Below are positions 25,321 through 33,419 of a DNA stretch of 64,000 nucleotides, piece by piece (position 1 is the first letter of the stretch; the number at the start of each line of letters is the position of its first letter). The notes beneath the pieces were generated by a model. It saw only the letters and a list, made by a program, of their open reading frames with translations, was not told the origin of the DNA and did no database searches. This DNA comes from VRUE01 sp963817945 (lineage in GTDB: Bacteria > Actinomycetota > Thermoleophilia > Solirubrobacterales > 70-9), in NCBI GenBank assembly GCA_963817945.1, contig CAWFQH010000001.1, positions 558,001 to 622,000 on the forward strand. Reading direction: 5' to 3'. The position numbers were made by a program, and so were the translations under genes.

Positions 25321-25420
25321 GAGCTTTCCTCGCTGGTACAAACCGCTTCGCTTCGATCTCTGTACGATCCGGCCCGCCTCGATCTAGTTATTTTTATTTC
25401 TAGGGAAGAAGGGCGGCAAT

Positions 25421-25744
25421 ATGAGCAACGAACGGAGTAGTCCGCGCGACCGGGCAGCCGAAGCGCGTAAAGCATTGGAAAATCCGCAGGCGCGCGACCA
25501 GTTTGCGAACGATCCCGCCCGGCTTGACACCGCGGTGTCCGACCTCTTGCGAAGGACGAACCTGACGAACCCCCAGCCGGTGGCCGAGGGAAGCAGCTGC
25601 GGCGGCTGGTACGCGGCCGAGGACCTGTGCCTGCAGATGGCCATCCAGTCCACCGACGACGGGAGCTTTGCCAGGTGGTCCGAACGGGCAGATGCCTACC
25701 ACACGCTGGGAGAAGCCTGTGACGCGCTAGAGCACACCCTTTGA
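25421..25744 (+). CDS. Hypothetical 107-residue protein with leader-like N-terminus
   Basis: I do not recognise this protein. Residues 1-45 are charged and helical (AAEARKALENPQARDQFAND, then PARLDTAVSDLLRRT). The FxxDPxxLxxxVxxLL pattern resembles Nif11/nitrile-hydratase-type RiPP leader peptides. The remainder contains SSCGGWYAAEDLCLQMAIQS and a third cysteine in GEACDAL. No modifying enzyme or transporter is nearby, so a RiPP role is only a resemblance. The region before it (25321-25420) is A/T-richer, and GGGAAGAAGGG precedes the ATG. It is convergent with recR, seven bases away. Base composition is lower in G+C than in its neighbours. Confidence 0.5.
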   Translation: MSNERSSPRDRAAEARKALENPQARDQFANDPARLDTAVSDLLRRTNLTNPQPVAEGSSCGGWYAAEDLCLQMAIQSTDDGSFARWSERADAYHTLGEACDALEHTL

Positions 25745-25751
25745 TCGGTCG

Positions 25752-26354
25752 CTAGTCGAGGGCGCGGCGGCCGGCGAAGGCTTTGCCGAGGGTGACCTCG
25801 TCGGCGTGCTCGAGGTCGGCGCCGATCGGCAGCCCGCTGGCGAGGCGGGTGACGGCTGCCCTGCCGCGGAGCAGGTCGGCGATGTGGAGGGCCGTCGCTT
25901 CGCCGGTCGTCGTCGGGTTGGTGGCCAGGACAACCTCGCGCACCTCACCCTCCTCGACCCGGCGCTGCAGCTCCGCGATCTTGAGGTCGCCGGCGTCGAC
26001 ACCGTCGATCGGTGAAAGGGCGCCCCCGAGCACGTGGTAGAGGCCGCGGTACTCGTGGGTGCGCTCGATCGGGATCACGTCGGCCGGCTCCTCGACGACG
26101 CAGATCGTCGCCCGGTCCCGGGTGGAATCCGAGCAGATCCGGCACAGCGGGCCCTCGGAGAGGTTGAAGCAGCGCTCGCAGAGGCCGATCTTCTCCTTCA
26201 CCTCACGGATCGCTGCGGCAAGCGCCGCCGACTCCTCGCCCGGAGCGCGGAGGATGTGGAAGGCGAGGCGCTGGGCGGTGCGCTGGCCGATCCCGGGCAG
26301 TCGCGAGAGCTCGGCGACGAGGCGGGAGAGCGGCGCCGGTCCCTCGGCGCTCAA
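25752..26354 (-). CDS. recR: Recombination protein RecR
   Basis: Acts with RecO and RecF to load RecA at single-strand gaps. The protein has 200 residues, the normal length. The helix-hairpin-helix LSRLPGIGQRTAQRLAFHIL is at 16-35, the zinc finger C59/C62/C71/C74 is in CERCFNLSEGPLCRIC, and a Toprim domain begins at about 80 (ICVVEEPADVIPIE) with ATNPTTTGEATALHIADLL. The start is TTG 26354. In most bacteria recR directly follows ybaB; here a GMC oxidoreductase gene sits between them, its stop 15 bases upstream of this start, so the operon continues through the insertion. Confidence 0.95.
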   Translation of the reverse strand: MSAEGPAPLSRLVAELSRLPGIGQRTAQRLAFHILRAPGEESAALAAAIREVKEKIGLCERCFNLSEGPLCRICSDSTRDRATICVVEEPADVIPIERTHEYRGLYHVLGGALSPIDGVDAGDLKIAELQRRVEEGEVREVVLATNPTTTGEATALHIADLLRGRAAVTRLASGLPIGADLEHADEVTLGKAFAGRRALD

Positions 26355-26369
26355 ATCAATGCCTCGCGC

Positions 26370-27950
26370 TCACAGCACCGCCTCGCCCCGCTCCCCGGCG
26401 CTCGCCGGGACGAAGCCCCGGATCAGGTCGGCGGCGCGCTCGGCGATCGCGATCGTCGGCGCGTTGGTGTTGCCGCGGGGGACCGCTGGCATCACCGAAG
26501 CATCCACCACTCGCAGCGCCTCGAGCCCCTCAACGCGGAGCTCGGGATCGACCACGGAGCCGAGCGCGCAGGTCCCAACCGGGTGGTAGATCGGGAAGGT
26601 GGTGGCGGCGACGTGGGCACGCAGGGCTTCGTCGGAGTCGCCCGCGGGGGTCGTGTAGGGCAGGGCGCAGTAGGGCCGCATCGCCGGCTGCCCGCAGATC
26701 TCCTCCAGCAGTCGCAGCGCCGCGACCATCCGCGGCATGTCGGCCTCGTCGCTGTAGAAGTCATCGCGGACGATCGGCTTCGCCGTCGGGTCCTTGGAGG
26801 CGAGCCGCACGGAGCCGCGACTGCGCGGCGTCAGCAGGCAAGCCGAGGCCCAGACCCCGTGCGCGTCGGGGTCGCCCGTCCCCTCTTCGACGATCTGCAC
26901 CGGGGCCACGTGGAACTGGACGTCGGGCGCCTCGGCTCCTGGCTCGACTCGGGCGAAGCCGCCGGACTCAGCCAGGTTGGAGGCGAAGGGCCCGGTCTGG
27001 GTGGCGGCGAACTGCTCCAGGGCGGCCGGCTCCAGCGCCTGGAGCAGGCTCTCCGGCTCGGGCGTGGTGAAGACCTCGTAGGCGCAGGCGTGGTCGCTGA
27101 GGTTGGCGCCAACGGTCGGTTGGTCGAGAACGGTCTCGATTTCGCGCATAGCCAGGTGCTCGGTCGGGCCGACCCCGGAGAGCATCAGCAGCTGCGGCGA
27201 GTTGAAGGTGCCGCCGCAGAGGATCGTCTCGCGCTCCGCGCGCAGCTCCTGCACCTCGCCGAGCCGGCTCGCCTCGACCCCCACCGCCCGCGTGCCCTCG
27301 AACAGCACCCGATGGACGTGCATGTAGGGCATCACCGTCAAGTTGGGACGCTCCATTGCCGGGTGCAGATAGGCGACGGCCGCGCTGGCGCGCAGGCCGC
27401 CGCGCTGGGTCAGCTGGTACATCCCGACGCCGTCCTGCTCGGCGCCGTTGAAGTCCTCGTTGCGGGGCAGATCGGCTTCAACTCCCGCCTCGACAAAAGC
27501 CCGTGAGATCTTGTTGCCAGAGCGCTGATCGGAGACCGCCAGCGGGCCACCGACCCCATGCCACTCGGAGGCGCCGCGCTCGTTGTCCTCTGCCTTGAGG
27601 AAATAGGGGAAGAGATCGTCCCAGCCCCAGCCCGGCATACCCCAGCCGTCGTAGTCGAGGCGGTTACCGCGAATGTAGATCATCGCGTTGACGGAGGAGG
27701 AGCCGCCCAGCACCTTGCCACGCGGCAGACCGAGGCGGCGTCCGTTGCAGTGCGGCTCGGGCGCCGTGTCGTAGTCCCAGTCGATCTCGGTCCGTGCCAG
27801 CTTCAGGTAGCCGAGCGGGACGTGAATGTTCTCGTTGACGTCCGGCGGGCCCGCCTCCAGGAGCAAGACGCTGACGTCGGGATCCTCGGACAGCCGCGCG
27901 GCCAGGACGCATCCGGCCGAGCCCGCTCCGACGATCACGTAGTCGTGCAT
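26370..27950 (-). CDS. GMC-family FAD oxidoreductase (choline dehydrogenase-like)
   Basis: A 526-residue flavoprotein oxidising an alcohol. The FAD dinucleotide fold VGAGSAGCVLAARLSEDPDV starts at residue 6. LPRGKVLGGSSSVNAMIYIR is GMC signature 1 and GTFNSPQLLMLSGVGP signature 2. The C-terminal YHPVGTCALGSVVD holds the catalytic His, and NTNAPTIAIAERAADLI closes the FAD site. Its ATG overlaps the ybaB stop (ATGA) and recR starts 15 bases after it, so it is fully embedded in the dnaX-ybaB-recR operon. Nothing links its chemistry to replication. A 3' tail EREGEAVL-type ending is slightly longer than in choline dehydrogenases. The substrate is unknown. Confidence 0.92.
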   Translation of the reverse strand: MHDYVIVGAGSAGCVLAARLSEDPDVSVLLLEAGPPDVNENIHVPLGYLKLARTEIDWDYDTAPEPHCNGRRLGLPRGKVLGGSSSVNAMIYIRGNRLDYDGWGMPGWGWDDLFPYFLKAEDNERGASEWHGVGGPLAVSDQRSGNKISRAFVEAGVEADLPRNEDFNGAEQDGVGMYQLTQRGGLRASAAVAYLHPAMERPNLTVMPYMHVHRVLFEGTRAVGVEASRLGEVQELRAERETILCGGTFNSPQLLMLSGVGPTEHLAMREIETVLDQPTVGANLSDHACAYEVFTTPEPESLLQALEPAALEQFAATQTGPFASNLAESGGFARVEPGAEAPDVQFHVAPVQIVEEGTGDPDAHGVWASACLLTPRSRGSVRLASKDPTAKPIVRDDFYSDEADMPRMVAALRLLEEICGQPAMRPYCALPYTTPAGDSDEALRAHVAATTFPIYHPVGTCALGSVVDPELRVEGLEALRVVDASVMPAVPRGNTNAPTIAIAERAADLIRGFVPASAGERGEAVL

Positions 27951-28282
27951 CAGAACCCCGGCAGGCCTCCGAGGCCGCCGGTAACGCCGCCCATCTTGGA
28001 GGCGGCGAGATCCTGCGCCGCGCGCAGTGCCTCGTTGACCGCCGCCTGGACCATGTCGGCGAGCATCTCCGACTCCTCGGGGTCGATCGCCTCGGGGTCG
28101 ATCGAGATCTCGCGCAGCGTCAAGTCGCCGCCCATCTTGACCTTGACCATGCCGCCGCCGGCGCTCGCCTCGACGACCTCGTCCTTCAGCTTCTCCTGCG
28201 CCTCCAGCATCTGCTGCTGCATCTGCTGCGCCTGTTTCATCAGGGCGTTAACGTCGAACCCGCCCGGGCCTCCCTTCGCCAT
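27950..28282 (-). CDS. ybaB: YbaB/EbfC nucleoid-associated protein
   Basis: A 110-residue DNA-binding protein. MKQAQQMQQQMLEAQEKLKD is the N-terminal helix typical of the family, followed by EASAGGGMVKVKMGGDLTLR, EISIDPEAIDPEESEMLADM and VQAAVNEALRAAQDLAASKM. These form the tweezer-like dimer that binds DNA. The extra N-terminal MAKGGPGGFDVN and Gly-rich tail are common in actinobacteria. It begins directly at the dnaX stop with no gap, and its own stop overlaps the GMC start. Confidence 0.94.
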   Translation of the reverse strand: MAKGGPGGFDVNALMKQAQQMQQQMLEAQEKLKDEVVEASAGGGMVKVKMGGDLTLREISIDPEAIDPEESEMLADMVQAAVNEALRAAQDLAASKMGGVTGGLGGLPGF

Positions 28283-29992
28283 CTAACCGACCTCCTCCGC
28301 GTCGAACTCGCTCTTCAGCCTCTCCACCAGCGCGTCGTGGTCCGGCGCACTCTCCGCTGCCGCCTCCTCGCCATCGAGGACGACGTAGACCGGCCGCAGG
28401 CCCGCCACCAGCACCACCTCCATGGCTTCCGCCATCTGCTCCCGCTTGTCGGGGGCTTCGGCCTTGCGCTTGTTGAAGGTGTGATCCGCCGGGAAGCCGA
28501 CCGTCACCGTGCGCTCTTCGGCGTCGACCGCGATCGGCCGGGCCCCGTCGAAAGCGGCAGCCAACGCCGGCGCTGTCTTGTGCAGCTCCTCGATGACCGC
28601 CGGCCAGACCCGCACTACCTGCTCCAGGTCTAGAGCGTCCCCACCCGCGGGAGAGTCGCTTTCGGCTAACGAAACTGCTGCCTCGGGCGCAGGCTCTTCT
28701 GACGAGGCTGCCTCGCGCTCGTCAGCTGGAGCGGGCTCTGGCGCGGGTGGCGCGGGGGGAGGGGGGTCGAGGACGCCCTCGCCCGCAGGGCCCCCCTCCC
28801 CCCGTGACAGGACCCGCGCCCCGGGCGCGTCCGTGCTGCCTTGCTCCAGCCTCTCGATGCGGCGGAGGAGACCCTCGGTCGAAGGGTCGAGGTCGGGGCG
28901 CGCTGCTTTGAGCAGGGCGATCTCCACGGCCATGCGAGCGTCGTCGCCCTCGCGAACCGCCGTCAGGGCGTTAGCCAGCTCGTCGATCGTCCGCACCAGC
29001 GTCGCCGGGCCGATCGCCTCGGCCTGCGCCTTGAGGCGATCGGCGTCGGTAGCGGTGACGACGAAGGTATTGGGAACCTCGCCGACGGTCTGGGTGACGA
29101 GCAGGTGGCGCAGGTGACCGAGCAGGTCGCGGGCAAACTGGGCCGGATCGCGCCCGGAGCGAGCCATCTCCTCGACGGCCAGCAGGACTCCCTTTGGGTC
29201 CTCAGCAACCACCGCGTCGACGGCGCCGAACAGCAGCTCGGCGTCGGCGGCGCCGAGCACCTCCAGCACCGCGTCGAGGGTGACGCTGTTGCCGCCGAAG
29301 GCGACCAGCTGATCGAGCGTGCCGAGCGCGTCGCGAAAGCTGCCCGAGGCGGAGCGGGCAATCATCGCCGCTGCACCCTCCTCGATCTTGATCCCCTCGG
29401 CCGCAGCAACCCGCTTCAACACCTCGTCGATCTGCTCCAACGAGGGCCGCTGGAAGTCGAAACGCTGACAGCGGTCGGCGATCGTCGCCATCACCTTGTG
29501 CGCCTCGGTGGTGGCGAGGACGAAGACGGTGTTCGGGGGCGGCTCCTCCAGCGTCTTCAAAAAAGCGTTCCAGGCCTCCTTGGTCAGCATGTGCGCCTCG
29601 TCAAGGATGTAAACCTTCCAGCGGCCCCCCGCTGGCGCGTAGGCGACCCGTTCGCGCAGGTCGCGGATGTCGTCGACCGAGCGGTTGGAGGCGGCGTCCA
29701 TCTCGATCACGTCGACGGAGGTGCCGGCGGCGATCGTCAGGCAGGACTCGCACTCCCCGCAGGGGCTGACGGTTGGCCCGCCACGCTCGCAATTAAGTGA
29801 GCGGGCGAGGATCTTCGCCATCGAGGTCTTGCCGGTCCCGCGCGAGCCGACGAACAGGTAGGCGTGGTGGACCTTGTTCCCCTCGACCGCGTTGCGGAGG
29901 GTGCGAACGACGTGCTGCTGACCGACCACCTCGTCGAAAGAGCCGGGGCGATGACGGCGGTAGAGGGAGGTCGAGTCGGCGGGGGACGGCAC
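28283..29992 (-). CDS. dnaX: DNA polymerase III subunit gamma/tau
   Basis: The clamp-loader ATPase; 569 residues. Walker A GSRGTGKTS is at 49-57, zinc-finger cysteines C68/C78/C81/C84 follow, Walker B is ILDEAHML near 128, and the sensor is LATTEAHKVMATI. AAA+ lid and domain III extend to about 360. Residues 375-450 are a Pro/Glu/Ala-rich linker; its DNA carries a nested palindrome (28753-28804). The C-terminal tau-like domain (about 455-560, VVRVWPAVIEELHKTAPALA) would contact the polymerase. No slippery A-run for programmed frameshifting is visible. It is the first gene of the dnaX-ybaB-GMC-recR operon. Confidence 0.95.
   Translation of the reverse strand: MPSPADSTSLYRRHRPGSFDEVVGQQHVVRTLRNAVEGNKVHHAYLFVGSRGTGKTSMAKILARSLNCERGGPTVSPCGECESCLTIAAGTSVDVIEMDAASNRSVDDIRDLRERVAYAPAGGRWKVYILDEAHMLTKEAWNAFLKTLEEPPPNTVFVLATTEAHKVMATIADRCQRFDFQRPSLEQIDEVLKRVAAAEGIKIEEGAAAMIARSASGSFRDALGTLDQLVAFGGNSVTLDAVLEVLGAADAELLFGAVDAVVAEDPKGVLLAVEEMARSGRDPAQFARDLLGHLRHLLVTQTVGEVPNTFVVTATDADRLKAQAEAIGPATLVRTIDELANALTAVREGDDARMAVEIALLKAARPDLDPSTEGLLRRIERLEQGSTDAPGARVLSRGEGGPAGEGVLDPPPPAPPAPEPAPADEREAASSEEPAPEAAVSLAESDSPAGGDALDLEQVVRVWPAVIEELHKTAPALAAAFDGARPIAVDAEERTVTVGFPADHTFNKRKAEAPDKREQMAEAMEVVLVAGLRPVYVVLDGEEAAAESAPDHDALVERLKSEFDAEEVG
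28753..28804. repeat. Nested palindrome inside the dnaX linker
   Basis: A perfect 14-bp inverted repeat, CGGGGGGAGGGGGG (28753-28766) with its complement at 28791-28804, encloses a smaller CGAGG/CCTCG hairpin (28768-28772 with 28777-28781). It falls in the part of the gene coding for the low-complexity Pro-rich linker, so an in-frame insertion would be tolerated. Chance pairing in such skewed sequence is a competing explanation, but perfect symmetry of the A/T interruption argues against it. Confidence 0.55.
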
Positions 29993-30027
29993 TGCGGCCA
30001 GTGTATCTGCGGCCTCCCACCAGTCCC

Positions 30028-30064
30028 TGGCGCTTTTGTCGCGGTATACGCGACAAAAGCGCCA
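30028..30064. repeat. Perfect 16-bp inverted repeat upstream of dnaX
   Basis: TGGCGCTTTTGTCGCG and its exact complement flank a five-base GTATA loop. It lies between dnaX (minus) and the glycosyltransferase-like gene (plus), so it could regulate either divergent promoter. It shares the core CTTTTGT with another perfect inverted repeat at 34332-34374. Confidence 0.75.
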
Positions 30065-30099
30065 TACGCGGCGGTAGCTGGCACCGATACCGTGCGCCG

Positions 30100-31647
30100 G
30101 TGCCGACGCGGGCCCGCACCTGGCTAAGCCCCTTTGCGTGGGTCGTCGCCGTTGCGGCGGTCCTGCTGCTGCTCTTTCCGCTCGGCTTCCCCAACTACGA
30201 CACGATCTACAGCCTCCTCTGGGGCACGGAACTCGCCGATGGGCTCAGCCCAGATCGGGGGGCGGCCTTGCCCCCCACCCCCCACCCGCTCGCCGAACTG
30301 TTCGGGCTGGTGACGGCGCCGCTCGGCGAGGGCGCCATCGACCTGACGATGGTCGTCGCCTACGTCGCGCTGGGCCTGGTCGGATATTTCGTCTACCGGC
30401 TCGGCTCGCTCTGGTTCGACCGCCCGATCGGCGCCGTCGCGGCGCTGATCGTCCTCACCCGCGCCCCCTACCTCTCCAACGGCCTCCGTGCCTACATCGA
30501 CGTCCCCTACATCGCCCTCGTCCTAGCGGCCCTGCTCGTCGAGACGAAACGCCCCCGTGCCGGCTGGCCCGTCCTCGCCCTACTAGCCCTGGCCGGCCTC
30601 CTCCGCCCCGAGGCCTGGCTCTTCTCGCTCGCCTACCTGGTCTATCTGACGGTCGATCTCAAGCAACTCCGCTTTCGCCCCGAGCGGCCCCGCCCCCGTC
30701 ACGAGGATGAAAAGCCAGCAGGAATGCCCCTCGAACGGGCGGATACTCAAAACACCGGCCTAATTAGGCCGGTGTTTGTCCGGGCGAGGGGCATTCCTGC
30801 TGGCTTCCCTTTGCTTGCGCTGCTGGCACTGGCAGGACCGCTCCTCTGGGCGCTGTTCGACTGGATAACGGCAGGCAGCCCGACCTACTCGTTCACCGGC
30901 ACCCGCGAGACGGTCGAGACGCTAGAACGGCAGACGGGCCCGGTCGACCTCGTGCTGTACGGGCCGCGGCGACTCGGCGAGGTCCTACAGTGGCCCGGCA
31001 TGGTTGGAGCGGCCGGGGGCGTCGCGCTCGGCCTTGCCTTCCTGCGCCGGCGCAGCACAATCGGGATCGTCGCCGCGGTCCTCGCGCTCGCGGCCTTCGC
31101 GATTCTCGCCTGCGCCGGCCTCGCGATCATTCCCCGCTACACGATGCTTGCGGCAGCGGTTCTCGCTGTCTTCGCGGCCTTGGCGCTGCTCGGCTGGCGC
31201 TTGATCGAGCCCGGCCACCCCTGGCGCCGCCCCTGGCAGGCCTTTGCGGCGGTCGTGGCGCTCATGTTCGTGCTCTGGGGACCGAACCAGTACGACCTGC
31301 TGGCCCGGGTCGACACCGACCTCACCAACCAGAGCGAGATCGAGTCCGATCTCGATGACCTCGCCAACTCAGGCGCCTTCGATCCACTTTGCCTGCCGAT
31401 CTCGGTCCCCAACCACCGCGCTGTCCCTCGCCTCGCCTTCGACCTCGACGTCCGCCCCAGCGAGGTCGTCAGCTCCAGCGAGCAGCGCCAGCCACGCCGC
31501 GGCTACTTCCTCGACCCGGCCAGCCCCTTCGTCGTCCACAACTTCATCCTCGACCCCAACGACCCGGCCCGCTTCGAGACGAGCGTCCCGCGCGGCTTCC
31601 GCCCGGTGGCGCGCAACGACTCCTGGATCCTCTTCCGGCGCTGCTGA
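30100..31647 (+). CDS. Multi-pass membrane protein, probable glycosyltransferase of the ArnT/PMT type
   Basis: A 515-residue protein with about ten membrane helices. The N-terminal part (SPFAWVVAVAAVLLLLFPLG, then FPNYDTIYSLLWGTELADGL) resembles GT-C glycosyltransferases, in which an acidic residue in the first external loop (D here) is catalytic and a polyprenyl-phosphate sugar is the donor. TRAPYLSNGLRAYIDVPYIA is a typical following loop. The C-terminal 120 residues are a soluble extracytoplasmic domain. GTG 30100 is the first start in frame. Residues around 205-240 are an insertion encoded by the nested palindrome at 30712-30806; a smaller GGGGGGC/GCCCCCC hairpin lies at 30257-30276. The family call is tentative. 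Confidence 0.62.
   Translation: MPTRARTWLSPFAWVVAVAAVLLLLFPLGFPNYDTIYSLLWGTELADGLSPDRGAALPPTPHPLAELFGLVTAPLGEGAIDLTMVVAYVALGLVGYFVYRLGSLWFDRPIGAVAALIVLTRAPYLSNGLRAYIDVPYIALVLAALLVETKRPRAGWPVLALLALAGLLRPEAWLFSLAYLVYLTVDLKQLRFRPERPRPRHEDEKPAGMPLERADTQNTGLIRPVFVRARGIPAGFPLLALLALAGPLLWALFDWITAGSPTYSFTGTRETVETLERQTGPVDLVLYGPRRLGEVLQWPGMVGAAGGVALGLAFLRRRSTIGIVAAVLALAAFAILACAGLAIIPRYTMLAAAVLAVFAALALLGWRLIEPGHPWRRPWQAFAAVVALMFVLWGPNQYDLLARVDTDLTNQSEIESDLDDLANSGAFDPLCLPISVPNHRAVPRLAFDLDVRPSEVVSSSEQRQPRRGYFLDPASPFVVHNFILDPNDPARFETSVPRGFRPVARNDSWILFRRC
30712..30806. repeat. Nested palindromic element inside a coding sequence
   Basis: Outer arms of 22 bp (30712-30733 and 30785-30806, beginning AAGCCAGCAGGAATGCCCC) are perfect complements. 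Centred between them is a separate perfect 28-bp palindrome at 30750-30777, built on ACCGGCCTAATTAGGCCGGT. The element keeps the host frame open and adds about 32 residues (KPAGMPLERADTQNTG, then LIRPVFVRARGIPAG) to a loop between two membrane helices. No target-site duplication is evident. It looks like a small palindromic mobile repeat that has entered a gene in frame. Confidence 0.8.
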
Positions 31648-31648
31648 G

Positions 31649-32428
31649 TCAGCCGCGCTCAACGCGGTCGACCGCGCGGTGGGTCGCCGCCGCGACGCTG
31701 GGGTCGCCGAGCTCGACACCTGGAGGAAGCTCGACGCGCAGCTCGCCGGAGAGGTCGACCCGAACCCGCAACTCGCGCGAGCGGGAGTCGAGGACATGAC
31801 CGCCCCGCGAGCGGTCGTCGTCGATGAAGTGCAGGTGGTAGCCGCCGACCTCGATCCCCTCCGCGTATGCCGGGAAGCGGAAGCCGAGCATCGTCCCGCT
31901 GACGTCGGCTAGCTCGAAGACGTGCTGGTCGGCAACGACCTCGGCCAGCGGCCGGTAGGGCGGTACCTGGCGGGGGACGGATCGGAGACGGACCTGGTCG
32001 AAGCGGCCGTCGACGCGTATCGCGCAGGACGCGGTGTCGTCGCGAATCAGTTCGTCGAGCCGCTCCAGCAGCTGCTCGTGCGTGAAGAGGCCGGCCAATC
32101 TCGCGTCGATCGTCGGCTCGAACTGGGTCACGACCGCAAAGGGGGTCCGCTCGGCGGCGTCGACGGGATGGATCGTCCCCTCGACGTCGGCTCGGTAGAA
32201 GCGGCCGTTGAGGGCGATCATCTCGCCGTCGAGCCCGTTCAGCGTGCCCAGCCCGAGGTCCCCGTGCTCGGCCAGCTCGTCGAAGCTGAGGTCGCCGTCG
32301 TAGGCGCCGTCGAGGAGAGCGGCGATCGTCGAGGTCTGGAAGAGCACGTGCGAGTCGCGCTCGCCGTGCAGGTCGGCCTCCCGCATCGCCTCGACGTGCA
32401 GCGATTTGATCCAGCGCTCGTCGAGCAC
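31649..32428 (-). CDS. budA: Alpha-acetolactate decarboxylase
   Basis: Converts 2-acetolactate to (R)-acetoin and CO2. The protein has 259 residues, normal length. Evidence: VLFQTSTIAALLDGAYDGDL, FDELAEHGDLGLGTLNGLDG followed by EMIALNGRFYRA (substrate and Glu region), GTMLGFRFP, and GYHLHFIDDDRSRGGHVLD, which carries the zinc ligands H198, H200 and H211. There is no signal peptide, so it is cytosolic. No acetolactate synthase or butanediol dehydrogenase gene is adjacent; it stands alone, convergent with the glycosyltransferase-like gene and divergent from an ABC exporter. The call is secure, but the physiological role in this lineage is not clear. Confidence 0.92.
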   Translation of the reverse strand: MLDERWIKSLHVEAMREADLHGERDSHVLFQTSTIAALLDGAYDGDLSFDELAEHGDLGLGTLNGLDGEMIALNGRFYRADVEGTIHPVDAAERTPFAVVTQFEPTIDARLAGLFTHEQLLERLDELIRDDTASCAIRVDGRFDQVRLRSVPRQVPPYRPLAEVVADQHVFELADVSGTMLGFRFPAYAEGIEVGGYHLHFIDDDRSRGGHVLDSRSRELRVRVDLSGELRVELPPGVELGDPSVAAATHRAVDRVERG

Positions 32429-32507
32429 GGCGGCAGCCTAAGCCCTCGTCGTGCAAGCATCCGGATCACAGCGATGAATTCCGGACGGGAACAAGGTCAT
32501 TAAGGGC

Positions 32508-33398
32508 ATGGCGGCAATCGAACTACGCGGAGTCGTCAAGCGCTTCGGCCCGATCACGGCGGTCGACGGGCTCGACCTCGACGTGCCGGAGGGCATCTGC
32601 CTAGGCCTGCTCGGCCCTAACGGCGCCGGCAAGTCGACGACGATGCGGCTGCTGACCGGGCAGGCGCTGCCCGACGCTGGTGAGCTGCGCGCCCTGGGTC
32701 ACGAGCTTCCCCGGGACGCCAAGGCGGCGCGGGCGAAGATGGGCGTCGTCCCCCAGCTCGACAACCTCGACGTCGACGTCACCGTCGAAGACAACCTCGC
32801 TGTCTTCGCCCGCCTCTACCGCGTCCCCGACGTCGGCGCCGCTGTCGACCGGGCGCTCGACCTCGCCCGCCTGCGCGACCGCCGCCGCGACGCGGTCGAC
32901 GAGCTCTCCGGCGGCATGCGGCGGCGCCTGCTCCTCGCCCGTGGCCTCGTTCACGAACCGAAGCTGGTGCTGCTAGACGAGCCGACCGTCGGCCTCGACC
33001 CGCAGATCCGCACCCAGCTCTGGACCCTGATCGACGACCTGCGCACCGGCGGCGCGACGATCCTGATGTCGACCCACTACATCGAGGAGGCCGAGCGCCT
33101 GGCCGACGAAGTGGCCGTGATGGCGCAGGGGAAGATCATCAGCCGCGGCAAGCCTTCGGAGCTGATCACCCAGCACGCGGGGCGACAGACGGCCGAAATC
33201 TACGCCCCGCCCGAACGGCTGGCCGAAGCCCGGGTGACCGCCGAGGCCGCGGGGCTGCGCGTGCGTCCGGCGGGACCGGCGATCGCGATCGTCGGCTCCG
33301 AGCGCTCCAACGGCGATGCGGTGCCCGAGGACGCTGTGATCCGCGCCGCCTCGCTGGAGGACGTCTTCGTGCTGTTGACCGGCGAGGAGGCGGAATGA
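32508..33398 (+). CDS. ABC exporter ATP-binding protein (NodI/DrrA type)
   Basis: A 296-residue nucleotide-binding subunit of an ABC-2 exporter. Walker A GPNGAGKST is at 36-44, the Q-loop is VVPQLDNLD, the signature is ELSGGMRRRLLLARG (about 131-145), Walker B is LVLLDEPTVGLDP and the switch is STHYIEEAERLADEV. The C-terminal 90 residues are the extra domain seen in DrrA/NodI-like proteins. ATG 32508 lies close to TTAAGGGC, so the transcript may be leaderless or nearly so. The permease follows 138 bases later, with an intervening hairpin repeat. Exported substrate unknown; drugs, lipids or polysaccharides are typical. Confidence 0.9.
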   Translation: MAAIELRGVVKRFGPITAVDGLDLDVPEGICLGLLGPNGAGKSTTMRLLTGQALPDAGELRALGHELPRDAKAARAKMGVVPQLDNLDVDVTVEDNLAVFARLYRVPDVGAAVDRALDLARLRDRRRDAVDELSGGMRRRLLLARGLVHEPKLVLLDEPTVGLDPQIRTQLWTLIDDLRTGGATILMSTHYIEEAERLADEVAVMAQGKIISRGKPSELITQHAGRQTAEIYAPPERLAEARVTAEAAGLRVRPAGPAIAIVGSERSNGDAVPEDAVIRAASLEDVFVLLTGEEAE

Positions 33399-33419
33399 GC
33401 CCCACGACGCTGCAAACCG

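Noticed and set aside
30690..30810. Nested palindrome as a transcription terminator
   Set aside because: It lies in the middle of an open coding sequence that continues for about 280 codons with membrane-protein character on both sides, so routine termination here is unlikely.
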